Below the pieces are notes generated by a model, which saw nothing but the letters and a program-made list of their open reading frames with translations, was not told the origin of the DNA and ran no database searches. A stretch of DNA of 64,000 bases from contig CM055611.1 in the NCBI GenBank assembly GCA_029379385.1, positions 2,666,001 through 2,730,000 of the forward strand, in the 5' to 3' direction. A program made the translations under genes and the position numbers. This document shows positions 1 to 11,870 of the stretch, piece by piece. Within the stretch, counting starts at the first letter, position 1, and the number at the start of each line of letters is the position of its first letter. The DNA is from Quillaja saponaria (Eukaryota; Streptophyta; Magnoliopsida; Fabales; Quillajaceae).

Positions 1-180
1 ATGTATGTTTACAACTTATGTAGCTTCAGAAGCTTGAGATATAAGAGGACTCGAATCCGGGACCCATATATATATCCAAAAGTTAATGCTACCCCAGACT
101 CCACAACCCATCTAGTTCCATAAAGGAGATCTGGCCAAAGCCTACAAATGAACTTCAATAAAGTCGAATCCGTAGCTTGG
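1..180 (-). pseudogene. LINE ORF2 C-terminal segment, left of the gypsy insertion
   Basis: On the minus strand this stretch reads as the region downstream of the reverse transcriptase in plant L1 ORF2 proteins. The run includes STLLKFICRLWPDLLYGTRW, which matches the usual pattern of a Trp-rich segment followed by G-T-R-W and an aliphatic/Gly stretch. If the gypsy element and one CTTGG copy are removed, the frame joins the minus-strand frame at 5975-6060 without a shift. The segment is therefore the displaced continuation of the LINE on the other side of the gypsy element. It runs off the left end of the window. Confidence 0.7.
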
Positions 181-738
181 TGTCACAATCCAAGCTTGTC
201 CAGTGCATGTCGCACATGGCCGCTTGCCTTGTGATGGGCACATTGTGGGTAGCTAGGCATATTTCATGACATGGTGTCATTTTTTGTAAATAGGTAGCCA
301 GGGGTAGTTGGGCAACTGGGAAATATGATGTTCCCTCCTGCCAGAGGGACTATGGCTCAGAAAGCTCTTTAGGAGAGGTGTATATGTGAGAAAAATCAAA
401 GTTGTACACGAGCTTGTAGGATGAGTGTCAAAGGCCTTGGTGTTGCTTGTAACTCCCCCTACACCAAGCCATTTGCCTATGTCGTAGCCATGTCGAGGAC
501 ATGTCGTTCACATTTTGATAGCATTGTAATTTGATTGTTTTTCAATTAATGAGAAGTTGAAGCCTTTTCTTGCAAACTATATTGTATTTGCTTTCTTGCT
601 ACATTTTACTTACATCGTTGCGCACTAGCCTTGCGGGTTGACACCCGAGAGGCATTGGAGAAGCTGACTTGCTACCCACGAGGGGTTAGCAAGTACTACA
701 TAGACGTCTTTGCGTGCTAGCAAAATCGGCTCGTGACA
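181..738 (+). repeat. 5' LTR of the gypsy element
   Basis: This 558-bp segment starts with TGTCAC and ends with GTGACA. It is repeated with a few substitutions and a small internal length difference at 5428-5974. The left boundary abuts the CTTGG target duplication and the right boundary abuts the primer-binding site. Confidence 0.95.
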
Positions 739-739
739 G

Positions 740-753
740 TTAGTATCAGAGCT
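740..753 (+). other. Primer-binding site of the gypsy element (initiator tRNA-Met type)
   Basis: Two bases after the LTR end the sequence reads TTAGTATCAGAGCT. This is close to TGGTATCAGAGC, the complement of the 3' end of plant initiator tRNA-Met that many plant LTR elements use as primer site. Two mismatches fit an old copy. Confidence 0.8.
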
Positions 754-793
754 ACGTTCCAAACAGCTGAGGAAGTAGCAGTTGGTTATTGTC

Positions 794-1885
794 ATGATGA
801 AGGGAATGACGAATCAACAAAAGTTCGATTGGATTAACTCACAGATGGGCAAGCTTGCTGGAGTGTCTAACTCCATGATAGAGATACGGGTATTGTTGAA
901 AGAGTTTGACATACCCGGATTGATTGAAAAGGTGACTACCCTTGAAGGACTTGTCAGTCGTGTGCGGGCACTCGAGAGGCATAAGAATGTCCATGGCACA
1001 GGTGACAATGCTGCTGGGTTCGAGGAGCAAGTTAGTAGTATCGACCAAGCCCTAGCACAACTAAGGGGTGCAGTCCACACCATGTGGGGTGAATTTTTGG
1101 AGGACATGGCCATCATGAAAGATGAACTTGGTGAGCTAAACACCAAGGTCAACATCATCATGAAAGCGGTGGGTAATGACAACCACAACCCGTATACTGA
1201 GGGTGTGGGGCAACATCAAATGAAAGTTCCTGAATCTCGGGCTTTTGGAGAGGAACGAGATGCAAAGGAGTTGGAAAACTTTCTATTTGACATGGAACAG
1301 TACTTTCGAGCAATGAAAATGGATTCGAAAGAAGCAAAGGTGACAATAGCTACTATGTACCTTTATGAAGATGTGAAACTCTGGTGGAGGACAAAGTATG
1401 TTGACATACAAGATGGTAGATGTGTAATTGACACCTGGGAAGATTTGAGGTGAGAACTGAAGGCCCAATTCTTTCCAGAGAATGTCAAGTACATCGCTCG
1501 ATGCAACTTAAGAGAGTTGAAACAGACGGGGACTATTCGTGAGTATGTGAAGAAATTTACGGGGCTAATGTTAGACATTCGTGACATGTTAGAAAAGGAT
1601 AAGATGTTCTATTTCCTTGAAGGGTTAAAGCCATGGGCGAGGGCTAAATTTCAACGACAGCTGGTCCAGGATTTTGCCACAGCTCAAGCAACAGTCGAGT
1701 GCTTGACAGACTACGCTCTTGAAAGCTCTGCTAGTAAGAAACCACAACAATATTTTAGTGGAGGCAATGGCGGACAGTTTGCTAAGCCAGGAAAGAGCAA
1801 AAGCGGGGGAGGGGATCAGAGGAAACCTTCCTACCCCACCAACAATCCTCAGTCGTCACGGGGTCTACCTCAACCTCCAAACTAA
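794..1885 (+). pseudogene. gypsy gag (capsid) pseudogene
   Basis: The first ATG after the primer site that fits the gag frame is at 794. The frame runs to 1453, where an in-frame TGA interrupts it, then continues in the same frame to a TAA at 1883-1885. The N-terminal part is predicted helical and charged. The middle (about 1270-1720) shows the retrotransposon gag pattern with W-W and REYVKKFTGLMLDIRD-type helices. The end is Gly/Lys/Ser/Pro rich. The zinc-knuckle region (Cys-x2-Cys...Cys) follows in another frame near 1895-1940 and has lost its His. It would supply the nucleocapsid if intact; here it is inactive. Confidence 0.85.
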
Positions 1886-1902
1886 GGATAATCTCTTGCT
1901 AC

Positions 1903-4900
1903 TTGTGTAATGGACTGCCTAGAGTTGCGGAGTGTCCACAGAAAACTGCACTCAATGATTTGCAAGCTTTGGTTCGTAAAGCACCTCAAAGTCATGCTAA
2001 TGAGAATGAGGATGAGGACGAGTCTAATGAAGAGCAACCCAGGATTTGGGCATTACAGTTTATTGGGGCACTCAAGAAGCATGCTGAGAGTTCTAAAAAG
2101 AGTGGGGATAAAGGTCTTATGTTTGTGAAGGGCCGTCTTGGTGGGAAGCCAGCTACGAGTGTCATGCTGGACACTGAGGCTACCCATAACTTTGTTTATA
2201 AAACGGAGGCCAAGAAGCTAGGCCTAAAGTTGGGGAAGGACTCAGGCTAGATGAAAGATGTGAATTCTAAATCCTTGCCTGCTGCAGGGCAAGCCAAGCA
2301 AGTGTCTGTAAAGCTTGGGACATAGGAAGGCCGTGTCAATTTTGTGGTGGCCAAGAATAATGACTTTGATGTTGTCCTCGAGATGGAGTTCATGCTTAGC
2401 CACAGAACAATTCCAATCCCTGCTGCTAGTTCTCTTATGATAATGGGAGAGCAGCCAGCCATGGTGCCAACAGTGATTAAACAACTTGGTGAGACCAAGC
2501 ATCTGTCGACACTTCAATTCAAGAAGGGCTTGAAGCGACATGAACCTACTTTTGTGGCGGTACCCTTGGTTACTGAGGATCAAGGGGATGGAGAGCCAGT
2601 GCTGCTAGCCATAATGGAGTTTTGAAGGAATATGAATTAGTCATGCCCTACAACCTTCCACAAACCTTGCCGTCACGCAGGGGTATTGATCATGAGATTG
2701 AACTGGTGCCAGGCATTAAGCCACCCGTAAAGCCTCCTTACAGGATGGCACCACCTGAGTTAGGCTGAGCTCAAAAAATAGCTGAATGAACTACTAGAGT
2801 CGAGGTTCATAAGACCTTCAAAGGCACCGTTTGGAGCACCGGTGTTGTTTCAGAAGAAGCAAGATGGGAGCCTGCGAATGTGTGTTGATTATCAGGCACT
2901 CAACAAGGTCACAGTGGGGAACAATAATCCTATACCTCTCATTTGCTGATCTTTTTGACTAACTGAGTGGTGCCAAGTACTTCATAAAGCTGGACTTCAG
3001 GTTCGGGTATTACCAAGTTTGAATTGCTGAGGGGGACGATCCGAAGATGACTTGTGTCACTCGATATGGTGCATTTGAGTTCTTGGTGATGCCATTTGGG
3101 TTAACGAATGCACCAGCCACATTTTGCACTCTCATGAATCAAGTTTTCCCTAGTACTTAGACAAGTTTGTCGTGGTTTACTTGGATGATATTGTGATCTA
3201 TAGCTCCACTTTGGAAGATCACAAAAAGCACTTGCAACTAGTTTTCGACAGGCTGAGAGAGAATCAGTTGTTCATGAAAATGGAGAAGTGTTCTTTAGCG
3301 CATAAGCGGATCAAGTTTCTTGGCCACATTATTGAGCAAGGTCGTGTCCGAATGGATTTAGGCAAGGTGAAAGCCATCCAAGAGTGGAAGACTTGCACTA
3401 TCGTGACTAAACTGCGCTCTTTCCTTTGTTTAACAAATTACTATCAGGCGATTTGTTGAAGGCTATTCAAGGAGAGCTGTGCCCCTTACAGAGTTATTGA
3501 AGAAGGGCACAGTTTGGCATTGGGATGATCCATGTCAAACTGCATTTGAAGACATGAAGTTGGCTATGATTAATGATCCTTGTTTTAGCCTTGCCAGATA
3601 TCTCGAACCCTTTTGAAGTTCAGACTGATACATCTGATTATGCCCTTGAGGGAGTCTTGCTTCAAGAGAATCATTGTGTTGCTTATGAGAGTCATAAGTT
3701 ATCACAAGCAGAGATGAGGTATACAGCTCAAGAGAAGGAGATGCTTGCTGTTATTCATTACTTGGGGGTGTGGAGACATTACTTGTTGGGGTTAAAGTTC
3801 ATTATGAAGAACACAACTGAAGTTGACACCTAAAGAGGGTCGTTTCCATGAGTTTATAGCAGAGTTCGATTTTGAGTTTGAGCACAAGGCGGGGAAAAGT
3901 AATCCGGCAGCTGATGCCCTTAGTCACAAGGCTGAGCTTGCGGCAATAACCTATATAGCACATATATCGGCTAGTCGTGTTGCTACTTCAATGCGAAAGC
4001 GCATTCGAGAGAACTTGGATAAGGATCCAGTTGCTCAAGCTATCATAGACCTAGCCAAAGAAGGGAAAACTCATCAATTCTAGGTGAAGGATGGACTACT
4101 ATTGGCGAAGGGAAGTCGATTGTTCGTTCCCAAAGCAGGGGACCTGAGAAGGACGCTCATGAAGGAGTGTCATGACACTTTGTGGGTCAGTCACCCGAGT
4201 TGGCAGAAAACTTATGCCTTTATGAAACAGGGGTATTACTGGCCTCAGATGAGAGAGGATGCAGTTAACTACTTCAAAACGTGTCTTATCTGCCAGCAAG
4301 ACAAAGTTGAGTGGAAGAAGATTGCTGGGCTACTAGAGCTGCTGCAGGTGCCGACTCGTCCATGGGCAAAATGTGTCTCTGGACTTCATCATCAGTCTTT
4401 TAAGAGTGGAAGATTTATCTACTATCTTGGTGGTAGTGGATCAGGTTTTCGAAATATGCCACTATTCATCCCGACACCAAAATATTGCTCGGCAGAAGAC
4501 ACAACACAATTGTTCTTTAAATATGTTGTCAAATATTGGAGTGTGCCCAAGAACATTGTCAGTGATCGAGATAGCAGGTTTACAGGGACTTTCTGGTTTG
4601 AATTATTCAACCTACTAGGTTCACAACTTAACATCTCATCTAGCTATCATCCACAAACTAATGGCCAGACTGAAGAGATTCAATGGCATGCTTGAGGAAT
4701 ATTTGTGCCATTTTGCTAGTGTCAACCAGAGGATTGGCCAAAGCTACTAGACACTGTTCAGTTTTGCTTTAATGCTCAGAAAAGTTCTGTGACAACTTGA
4801 AGTCATTTTGAGATTGTTACAGGGCAGCAGCCACTCCTACCACACACACTTGATGGGCCTTATATAGGAAAAAATCCTAAAGCACATCACTTTACTGAAG

Positions 4901-5416
4901 ACTGGAAGCAGAACATTGAAATTGCCAGAGCATACTTAAAAATAGCTTCTAAGAGAATGAAGAAATGGGTAGACAAGGGACGTTGACAGCTGGAGTTCAA
5001 AGTTGGAGATCTTATGATGGTTAAGCTCATAAAGGAACAACTAAAGGGACTTAGAGGGCAGGATCACAAGCTTATTCATAAGTATGAAGGTCCACTTCCA
5101 CTTGTTTCTAAGGTTGGGAAAGTTGTCTACAAGATCGACCTTTCGCCCTAGATGAAGATACACATTGTGATTCATGTTTCCAACCTGAAGTCGTATCATC
5201 CTGATCTAGAAGATCCAACACGTAACCAGTTAATCAGGCCAGCAGTTAACCTCAAGAAGCCACCAAGCAGAATAGCAGAGGAGATTCTAGCAGAAAGAAG
5301 AGTGGTTATCAGAAGATGAAGAAATCAGTTAGGAGAAAGCTGAAGATTTGTCAGAGTTCCAGCAGAAGATTGAAGACTTTCAAGCAGCTGAGTCAACGAG
5401 GACGTCGACCAGTTAA
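1903..5416 (+). pseudogene. gypsy pol pseudogene (protease-RT-RNase H-integrase-chromodomain remnant)
   Basis: Pieces in several frames spell a Ty3/gypsy polyprotein. Protease is near 2160-2200, with its D-T-G active site changed to DTEATHNF. RT starts near 2640 and keeps the YLDDIVIYS catalytic box at about 3174-3200. RNase H is at about 3600-3930 and includes QTDTSDYAL. An integrase zinc-finger-like region (CLICQQDK) is at about 4285-4310, and the core with NIVSDRDSRF and YHPQTNGQTE lies at about 4550-4680. The final part resembles a chromodomain (AEEILAER, then EKAEDLSEF), shortened internally and with a TGG-to-TAG change, ending at a TAA at 5414-5416. Many stops and shifts make it nonfunctional. 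Confidence 0.9.
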
Positions 5417-5427
5417 GTGGGAGAGAA
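5417..5427 (+). other. Polypurine tract of the gypsy element
   Basis: The purine-rich run GTGGGAGAGAA lies directly before the right LTR, as expected for the plus-strand priming site of an LTR retrotransposon. Confidence 0.8.
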
Positions 5428-5974
5428 TGTCACAATCCAAGCTTGTCCAATGCATGTCGCACATGGCCGCTTGCTTTGTGATGGGCACATTGTGGGTAGC
5501 TAGGCATATGTCATGTCATTGTGGCATTTTTGTAAATAGGTAGCCAGGGGTAGTCGGGCAACTGGGAAATATGATGGTCCCTATTGCCAGCGTAGAAAGC
5601 TTTTTAGGAGGGGGGTGTATATGTGAGAAAATTCAAAATTATACACGAGCTTGTCAAATGAGTGTCAAAGGCCTTGGTGTTACTTGTAACTCCCTTTTTA
5701 CCAAGCCATTTGCCTATGTCGGAGCTATGTCAAGGACATGTCGTTCGCATTTTGATAGCATTGTAATTTGATCATTTTTCAATTAATGAAAAGTTAAAGC
5801 CTTTACTTGTAAACTGTGTTGTATTTGCTTTCTTGCTACATTTTACTTACATCGTTGAGCACTAGCCTTGCGGGTTGACACCCAAGGGGCAATGGAGAAG
5901 CTGACTTGCTACCTACAAGAGTTAGCAAGTGCTACTTAGGCGTCTTTGCATGCTAGCAAAGTCAACCCGTCACA
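5428..5974 (+). repeat. 3' LTR of the gypsy element
   Basis: Homologous to 181-738 from TGTCACAATCCAAGCTTGTC onward. It ends at 5974 and is followed at once by the second CTTGG target-site copy. It is about 11 bp shorter than the left LTR because of small deletions in the first half. Confidence 0.95.
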
Positions 5975-8840
5975 CTTGGGCATGCATGGGCTGAAGCATA
6001 TCATTCCATTTTCACATACTTTGCATGCAAAAGTTATGACCAAAGGCTTTCTCTATCTCTAAGAACACCCTATCCTAATTTCATGGTAAATGTCTTATTC
6101 ATAAGTTTGATACTTTTTAGACCGAGGCCACTATGTTCCTTGCGTTTGATAATAGTATCCCTTCTCATAGTGTGAAAGTTATGTTTCTTATCAACTTCAC
6201 CCCATAAAAAACGATGACTAACCTTGTCAATTTCATCGCACACACCCATAAGAATTGTGGTGGATTGCATCATGTAGAAAGGAATAAATTGGACGATTGA
6301 TTGCCCCAAGACTGGTTGACCTGCAATAGAGAGAGAAGCCGCTTTCCATCCTATCAACCGGCTCTTTACTTTATCAATAATATATCTATAATGTTTGTTA
6401 GGAGTTCTACCATGAATAAGAGGAACTCCAAGATACCTGCCAATATCATTAGTTTGCTTAAACCCCAACAAAAGTTCTATGGTTCTCCTTACACTGCTTT
6501 TGACTATTTGAATATAGAAAAATCTTGATTTTTCCAAGCTCACCTTCCACCCTGAAGCCTCCTCAAAATCTTGAAGAATATCTCCTATAATCAAAGCCTG
6601 CTCTGGCGTAGCTTTAAAGAAAAGTATAAGGTCATCAGTAAACATTAAGTGAGAAATGCTTGGACCATTCCAACCAATTTGAATTGCTTTCCACAATCCT
6701 TTATGGACCTTGCTACTAATCAAGTGACTGAAATGCTCCATCACAAGACAAAAATATATGGTGACAATGGATCTCCCTGACGAATACCTTTTTAGGTTGT
6801 AAACTGGTATGTGATTTTAACATTCCACTGAAAAATCATAGAGCTTATACAAGCCATGACAAGATTTATAAAATAGTCATCAAAACCTATGAGCAATAAG
6901 GTTTCTCATATGAAATTCCAGTTTAGATGGTCACAAGCCTTTTCTAGATTAATTTTGATTGCCACAAATTGGTTTTTCCTTTTCATTAGTCTCATTGAAT
7001 GGAGAATGTCTTGAGTGATGATAATGTTGTCTTAAATCCTCCTTCCAGGAACGAAACTCACTTGATTAGGGGCTATCAATTTATTCATCACAATTTTCAA
7101 CCAGTTTACCAAGATTTTTGGAAGGATCTTGTAAGTGACATTACACAAGCTAATAGGTCTAAATTGAGTCATTGTTACTGGATTGTCCACTTTTGGAATT
7201 AAAGTAACGTATGTACTATTCATTCTGCCAATGGTATTCTTATTGAGCATGCAATCCTAATCATTTGATAATTGAATCCCCAGCCAAATTCCATAGGGAT
7301 TAGTAAAAAATGGCTTAGAACCTATCAGTGCCTGGAGCCTTAAGGGATGCATGGAGAACACTGTCTACCTTACTTCCTCCAAGCTGGCTAATTTCGAAAA
7401 GTGTATTCTATCCGTTGTGTCTAAAGGAGGAAACTTAACTTCTGTTATCAGGTTGCCTCAAATAGGAGTTTCTTTTGCAAAGAGATTCTTATAATACTCT
7501 GTGGCCAGAGTTTTTAGTTTGTCCACATCTTCCACCCATTCCTCATTACAATCCTTAAGCATTACAACATTGTTTCTTCACCTTCTATTAGGAGTTGTAG
7601 TGTGGAAGTACTTCGTGTTTCGATCCCCAAACATAATCCATTTGCTCCTCGCTTTTTGGAATCACATAACTTCCTATTGATAAAGAATATCCATTAGCTC
7701 CATATGGATAGAATTTTCTAATTGACTTAGGGAGTGGAAGTGACCTTGTTGGAGGTCAGTTGGACACCTTGGAGTCTTGCAAGAGCCTACTTTTTTCTAT
7801 TTTCCAAATGCCTGAAGACTTTCTGGTTCCATTGTTGCAACAGTTGAATGATATTGGCTAAATTAGTAATTAAATCAACGTTCATATTCTAGCAAGCATA
7901 TAAGAAGTTGGAAAATTCTTGGTGTGCGATCCATATGGCCTCAAAATGGAAGGGTTTTTGAGATAGAGGAGAGAGCCTTAAAGTGTTTATTAAAAAGAGG
8001 TGATGATCAGATTTTATCCTGTGAAAGACTTTAAAAACCATTTTGAAAAAATGGTTAACCCACTTGTTAGCAAGGGCATGATCCAGTCTCTTATACACTC
8101 TTCTATAACTTCCTCTTTGAGCTCATTTCCAAGTATACTTTGGATTTTTTGCACCAAGGTCTATTAATTGACAATTGACAATTCAATTACCCATCTGAGT
8201 GCCCCTCACACTATTGTAGAAAGTACATCCTTCTTTTCATCACTTGTGACAATATCATTAAAATCTGCCAATATGCACCAAGCTTCGTTAATACCTCTTG
8301 AAATGTTAAGGAGTTCATGCCAACATTCTTTTTTAATATCGACTCTTGGGTTTGCATAAATGGCTGTTAAAAACCATTTGAAGGAACCACGCTCATGGAT
8401 TTGACAATAGGTAAATTGTGGATGCATTTCTAAATCTAAAGATCAACTTGGCCTTTGTTCCATAAAATCCAAATATCTCCAAAATAGCCTACTACATCCT
8501 CAATATGCAAATTATCATATCCCAACTTCGCAACAACCTTTCTTACTTTCTTACTACTAATCCATGGTTCTTTAATTACCAGAATTTCAAGCTTTTGCAT
8601 TTGCAACATATTCTTCATTACTCTAGTGAAGCTCACACAAGCAACTCCATGATAATTCCATGACATGATACGTATAAAATACATTGGTTTAAAAGGGCAA
8701 TCATAGTTGGGACATATCCACCGAGGTTGTGTCACCTCTTTCAGTGGTTCCCATAATTGTATCTCCATATCTATCTTTTGGCTCTTCCTCAATATTGATT
8801 CCATAGTCTTGGGCTCCTTCATGTTTCCATCCAGAGGCAC
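5975..8840 (-). pseudogene. LINE ORF2 pseudogene: endonuclease and reverse transcriptase
   Basis: On the minus strand the order from 8840 downward is as follows. An endonuclease start containing IMSWNYHGV (about 8660) and EPWISSKK is followed by the second endonuclease block FLTAIYANPRVD and LADFNDIVTSDEK (8250-8390). The third block has RLDHALANKW and SDHHLFL (7990-8090). The RT N-terminal region contains TLIPKVDN, FRPISLCNVTYK and SFVPGRRI (7030-7210). The RT catalytic block HLMFTDDLILFF is near 6640, and the thumb-like region down to 6070 ends GLGLKSIKLMNKTFTMKLG. These are signature motifs of plant L1 ORF2 proteins. Stops and frameshifts separate the blocks, so no protein is made. The frame continues across the gypsy insertion to 1-180. 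Confidence 0.85.
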
Positions 8841-10490
8841 TAGTAGGTGGATGCCAATATCATCCTTTGTTTTAAGTTGAAGTTTGCTGTTATGATAAGG
8901 GGTAAGGGACTTGACACACCTTCAGGGTAAGTAGAACTAACGTGAGTTTTGATGCTGGTCTGGGAATGTATGTGTTCTACTTGTTTGGAAATATCATTGG
9001 GCTCACTAGAATTACCAGCTTGAGATAGTAATAAGAGGGGCTTAGTGGGCATAAAGCCCATTGATTTTTGGCCATGATGAGTAGATCCTGGCTCCTGATG
9101 ATTAGGTGATAAGGCACCTTATTTGTTTTGAGAGTCATCTCCTATAATTAAGTACTGCTCATTTGTTTCAATCATAGATATCTCCTTTCTTAGATTTTGT
9201 ACTCTACACTCATGGTTTTTAATGCCCATTGGACTATGTCCTCTAATCTCTATCATTTGCAGGTTATTTTCTAAAAATTTATCCCTTGATGTGCATTTAA
9301 AATTTCAAAACAAAAGCCACTATGATACGAATCCATGGTAATACGCATATTTTTCTCAATTGCCTTAACTTGCTGACCTTCCTCCCTGACCACATGCCCT
9401 GAATTACTACCCTTGAAACCATCCTGAGATTTAGGGTTTAAGGGAGTATCTCCAAACCTGTTCATGCGCCGCCCCTTTTTTACGATCATCTAGTCCCCAT
9501 ACTTCGTCTTTATGTTTGACATCGGTGTTGTCTTCCCAGCTCAACGTCTTCTATGAGGACTCTTGCTATCATTTTGACTGCCCTATCTTTGGGATTTACT
9601 TTGTCCAAGTGAGGACATCCTTCTTTTGCATGGCCATATCTCTCACACTGAAAGCATACCAAGTGAAAGCCTTCATATTCCATGAATCAAGTTTGCTTTC
9701 TCAGACTATAACAAGACACTATAGGTTTGGAAATGTCAATTTCAATGCATATTTTTGCAAAATTGCCTCTATCGGCTTTGCTTGTTGTGTCATTGCACTT
9801 GATAGGCTTCCCAATCTTTTGAGCCAATTTCATTAGGAATTGATTATCGTGGTATTCTATAGGTAAACCTGCAAAACAAACCTAAGTAGAAAGATTTCCA
9901 GTCCTGGTTGTATTAGGGTCAAAATTCAAGAATTAACCATAGTCCAACCATTGAAAACTGCATTCATATCTTCTTTCTTCAAGAATCTTATCAGAAAAAA
10001 CTCGTTCCCAATATCGATTACCTTCAAGACTTCTTTTGGTTTCCAGATTTGTTATAGCTTATATAAAAAGTTATACCCTATCTTCTTGCCTAGAAGTTTG
10101 ACAATAAGGGACGTTTTCTATGGTTTCCTTATCCTTTGTTTTTTTGCTTGCTAGAGTGTGATCACAAGGCATTCCTCACTATCTATATATAGCTCATCCT
10201 CCGGGTCATCCTCACTATCAGTGTCAATGTCTTCAGCCATGTCTTCTACTTCTTCCTGTTGTACCTAATCAGTGCTTGACTCCATTACTCTGAGGATAGT
10301 TTCTTTATAAGATAGCTGTCGTCGATCACTTTCCTCCCCTACTCCTGTGATTCCACTCTGGATACTTACTACCCCTTCCCCCATCTTGACCTTCTTTTTA
10401 CTTCTTTGGACGATATCCTCCTCTTCTGAAGATCATCCTCCCTCTCCCCTTTCTCCTCTACTTTCACCATTGTTCTCTATAACTTTCTGT
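8841..10490 (-). pseudogene. LINE ORF1 pseudogene (DUF4283-like, CCHC zinc knuckle)
   Basis: On the minus strand the region near 9600-9650 encodes CFQCERYGHAKEGCPH, a perfect C-x2-C-x4-H-x4-C knuckle typical of plant L1 ORF1 RNA-binding proteins. Upstream (9700-10160) are degraded blocks matching the N-terminal nucleic-acid-binding domain of the same proteins (a K-L-x-G-x-x-I-G-Y-like run and a region with IDIGNEFFLIRF). Near 10180-10290 is an acidic stretch rich in Asp and Glu. Downstream (8840-9490) is a variable linker leading to the endonuclease. Several frameshifts and stops are present. The 5' boundary near 10490 is an estimate from where recognisable coding ends. Confidence 0.7.
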
Positions 10491-10696
10491 CAATTTACTC
10501 TTGAAAAATGTACATTTTGATTTGTTGACCACCTTGAAAGGAAATGATCTTTACAGAATACAACATTTCTTTTAATAATTTTTCCTTGATTTTCTCAAAA
10601 TCTCATATGCAATAAAAATAAATAAAAAGGTAAAAATGGTGAAATGCATTTTACCTCCACAAAACTACCACCTATTTTGCAATGGCCCCCTATGAA

Positions 10697-11155
10697 TTGT
10701 CAAATTCGGCACATAACCTCTTTATTTGAGTCATAATTAGTAAATAGCCCCCAATTATCTAATTTTTTTTATTAAATCTAAAAAATTAATTCAAAATATA
10801 CTAAACTATCATTGTTATATATATTTTTTTTAATGTCTTTTCTATTTTTACATTTTTTTTTTCTATCAAATTGAGCACTTTATGTTTTTGTTGTTGTTGT
10901 TTTTTTTTTTTTTTTAACATATTGATAATTTATATTTCAACTTATATATACTAAATTTGATCAATATAGATAGTACAATTATTAAAAAAGAAAATAGAGA
11001 GAGAAAAAAGACATTAGAAAACTTATAATAATGATACTTTATTTATTATTTATTTATAGTTAATTTGTTAGATTTAATAGATAATTTGGATGGAATAAGG
11101 ATTATTTTTCAATTATGAATGAAATAAAAGGGTTATAAGCCTAATTTGATTGTTT
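10697..11155. repeat. Foldback (MITE-like) inverted repeat
   Basis: The left arm, about 10697-10780, and the right arm, about 11070-11155, are imperfect reverse complements. Both contain a TCAAATT...ATAACC...TTTATTT...TCATAATT...AATTATCT...TTAAATCTAA series. The inner parts also pair: TAATGTCTTTT near 10830 pairs with AAAAGACATTA near 11005. This gives a long imperfect hairpin of about 450 bp. No protein is encoded. No clean target duplication was found, so the superfamily is open. Confidence 0.55.
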
Positions 11156-11830
11156 ATTTTTTGTATCATAAGAGATGATGTTAATAACTTCAAAATTATG
11201 GACAGATGGATCAAATTGATGAGAAATTATTTTCTTTTTAATTCTAAATTAATCAAATCAATGTCAAAATTTATAGTACACTTATCTTTTATCATAATAA
11301 AAAAACACAGATTTTTTTGTCTAAATTAAATTATAAATGAGGTTCCCCAACATTTCTTCATTGATTTAAAAAAATGTTACCTCTCAGGTTCTCGTGTGTG
11401 ATTGATTTCATTTCTTATCATTCATTTCCATCTGAATAAAATCTCTTCGCTATTTATGCAACAAATGAATTGTAAAAAAATGAGAAAAAATAGAAAAGAA
11501 AAAGAAATAACATGTGAATTAAGGAACCCCCAAAGAAATATTGTTTGAAAAGAGAAATAAAAATATTTTAATAATTAAATTCCATTATGTTGGACTTCTG
11601 GAGTCAAATACTATTTAAAATATGTAGCGTACACAGCTCACAAGAAGGGTACGTAACGTAATAAACACTTCTTGGAATGTGATGTTTCTAACACTTGAAT
11701 TTATTGAAATTTTTAAATAGCAAATTGCAAAACCATTTAAATACACTATCAATAAAGCATAAACAAATTTATATATTTAGCTGCAAATTGCAAACTTTAT
11801 TCAATTTTAAAATTAGAGTGTCATTCTTAC

Positions 11831-11870
<40 letters not shown>

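Larger units (their letters stand above)
181..5974 (+). mobile_element. Ty3/gypsy (chromovirus-type) LTR retrotransposon, degenerate
   Basis: A full-length but inactive LTR element of about 5.8 kb. Two related LTRs (181-738 and 5428-5974) begin TGTCAC; the left one ends GTGACA, a perfect 6-bp inverted terminus, and the right one ends GTCACA with one change. The element is flanked by the 5-bp direct repeat CTTGG at 176-180 and 5975-5979. A tRNA-iMet-like primer site follows the left LTR and a purine-rich tract precedes the right LTR. Gag and then protease, RT, RNase H, integrase and a chromodomain remnant follow in gypsy order. The LTRs differ by scattered substitutions and an indel, and all frames are broken, so the insertion is old. 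It sits inside a LINE. Confidence 0.95.
1..10500 (-). mobile_element. L1-type LINE (non-LTR retrotransposon), degenerate, split by a gypsy element
   Basis: Read on the minus strand from about 10500 down to 5975, then resuming at 180-1, the sequence carries the parts of a plant L1 element in order: ORF1 with a CCHC zinc knuckle, an apurinic-type endonuclease, reverse transcriptase, and an ORF2 C-terminal region. The order and motifs are direct observations. Frames are broken by many stops and frameshifts, so the copy is dead. The 3' end lies beyond the left edge of the window. The 5' end is only approximate because no target duplication or clear 5' boundary was found. A Ty3/gypsy element (181-5974) sits inside the ORF2 C-terminal region. 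Confidence 0.85.
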
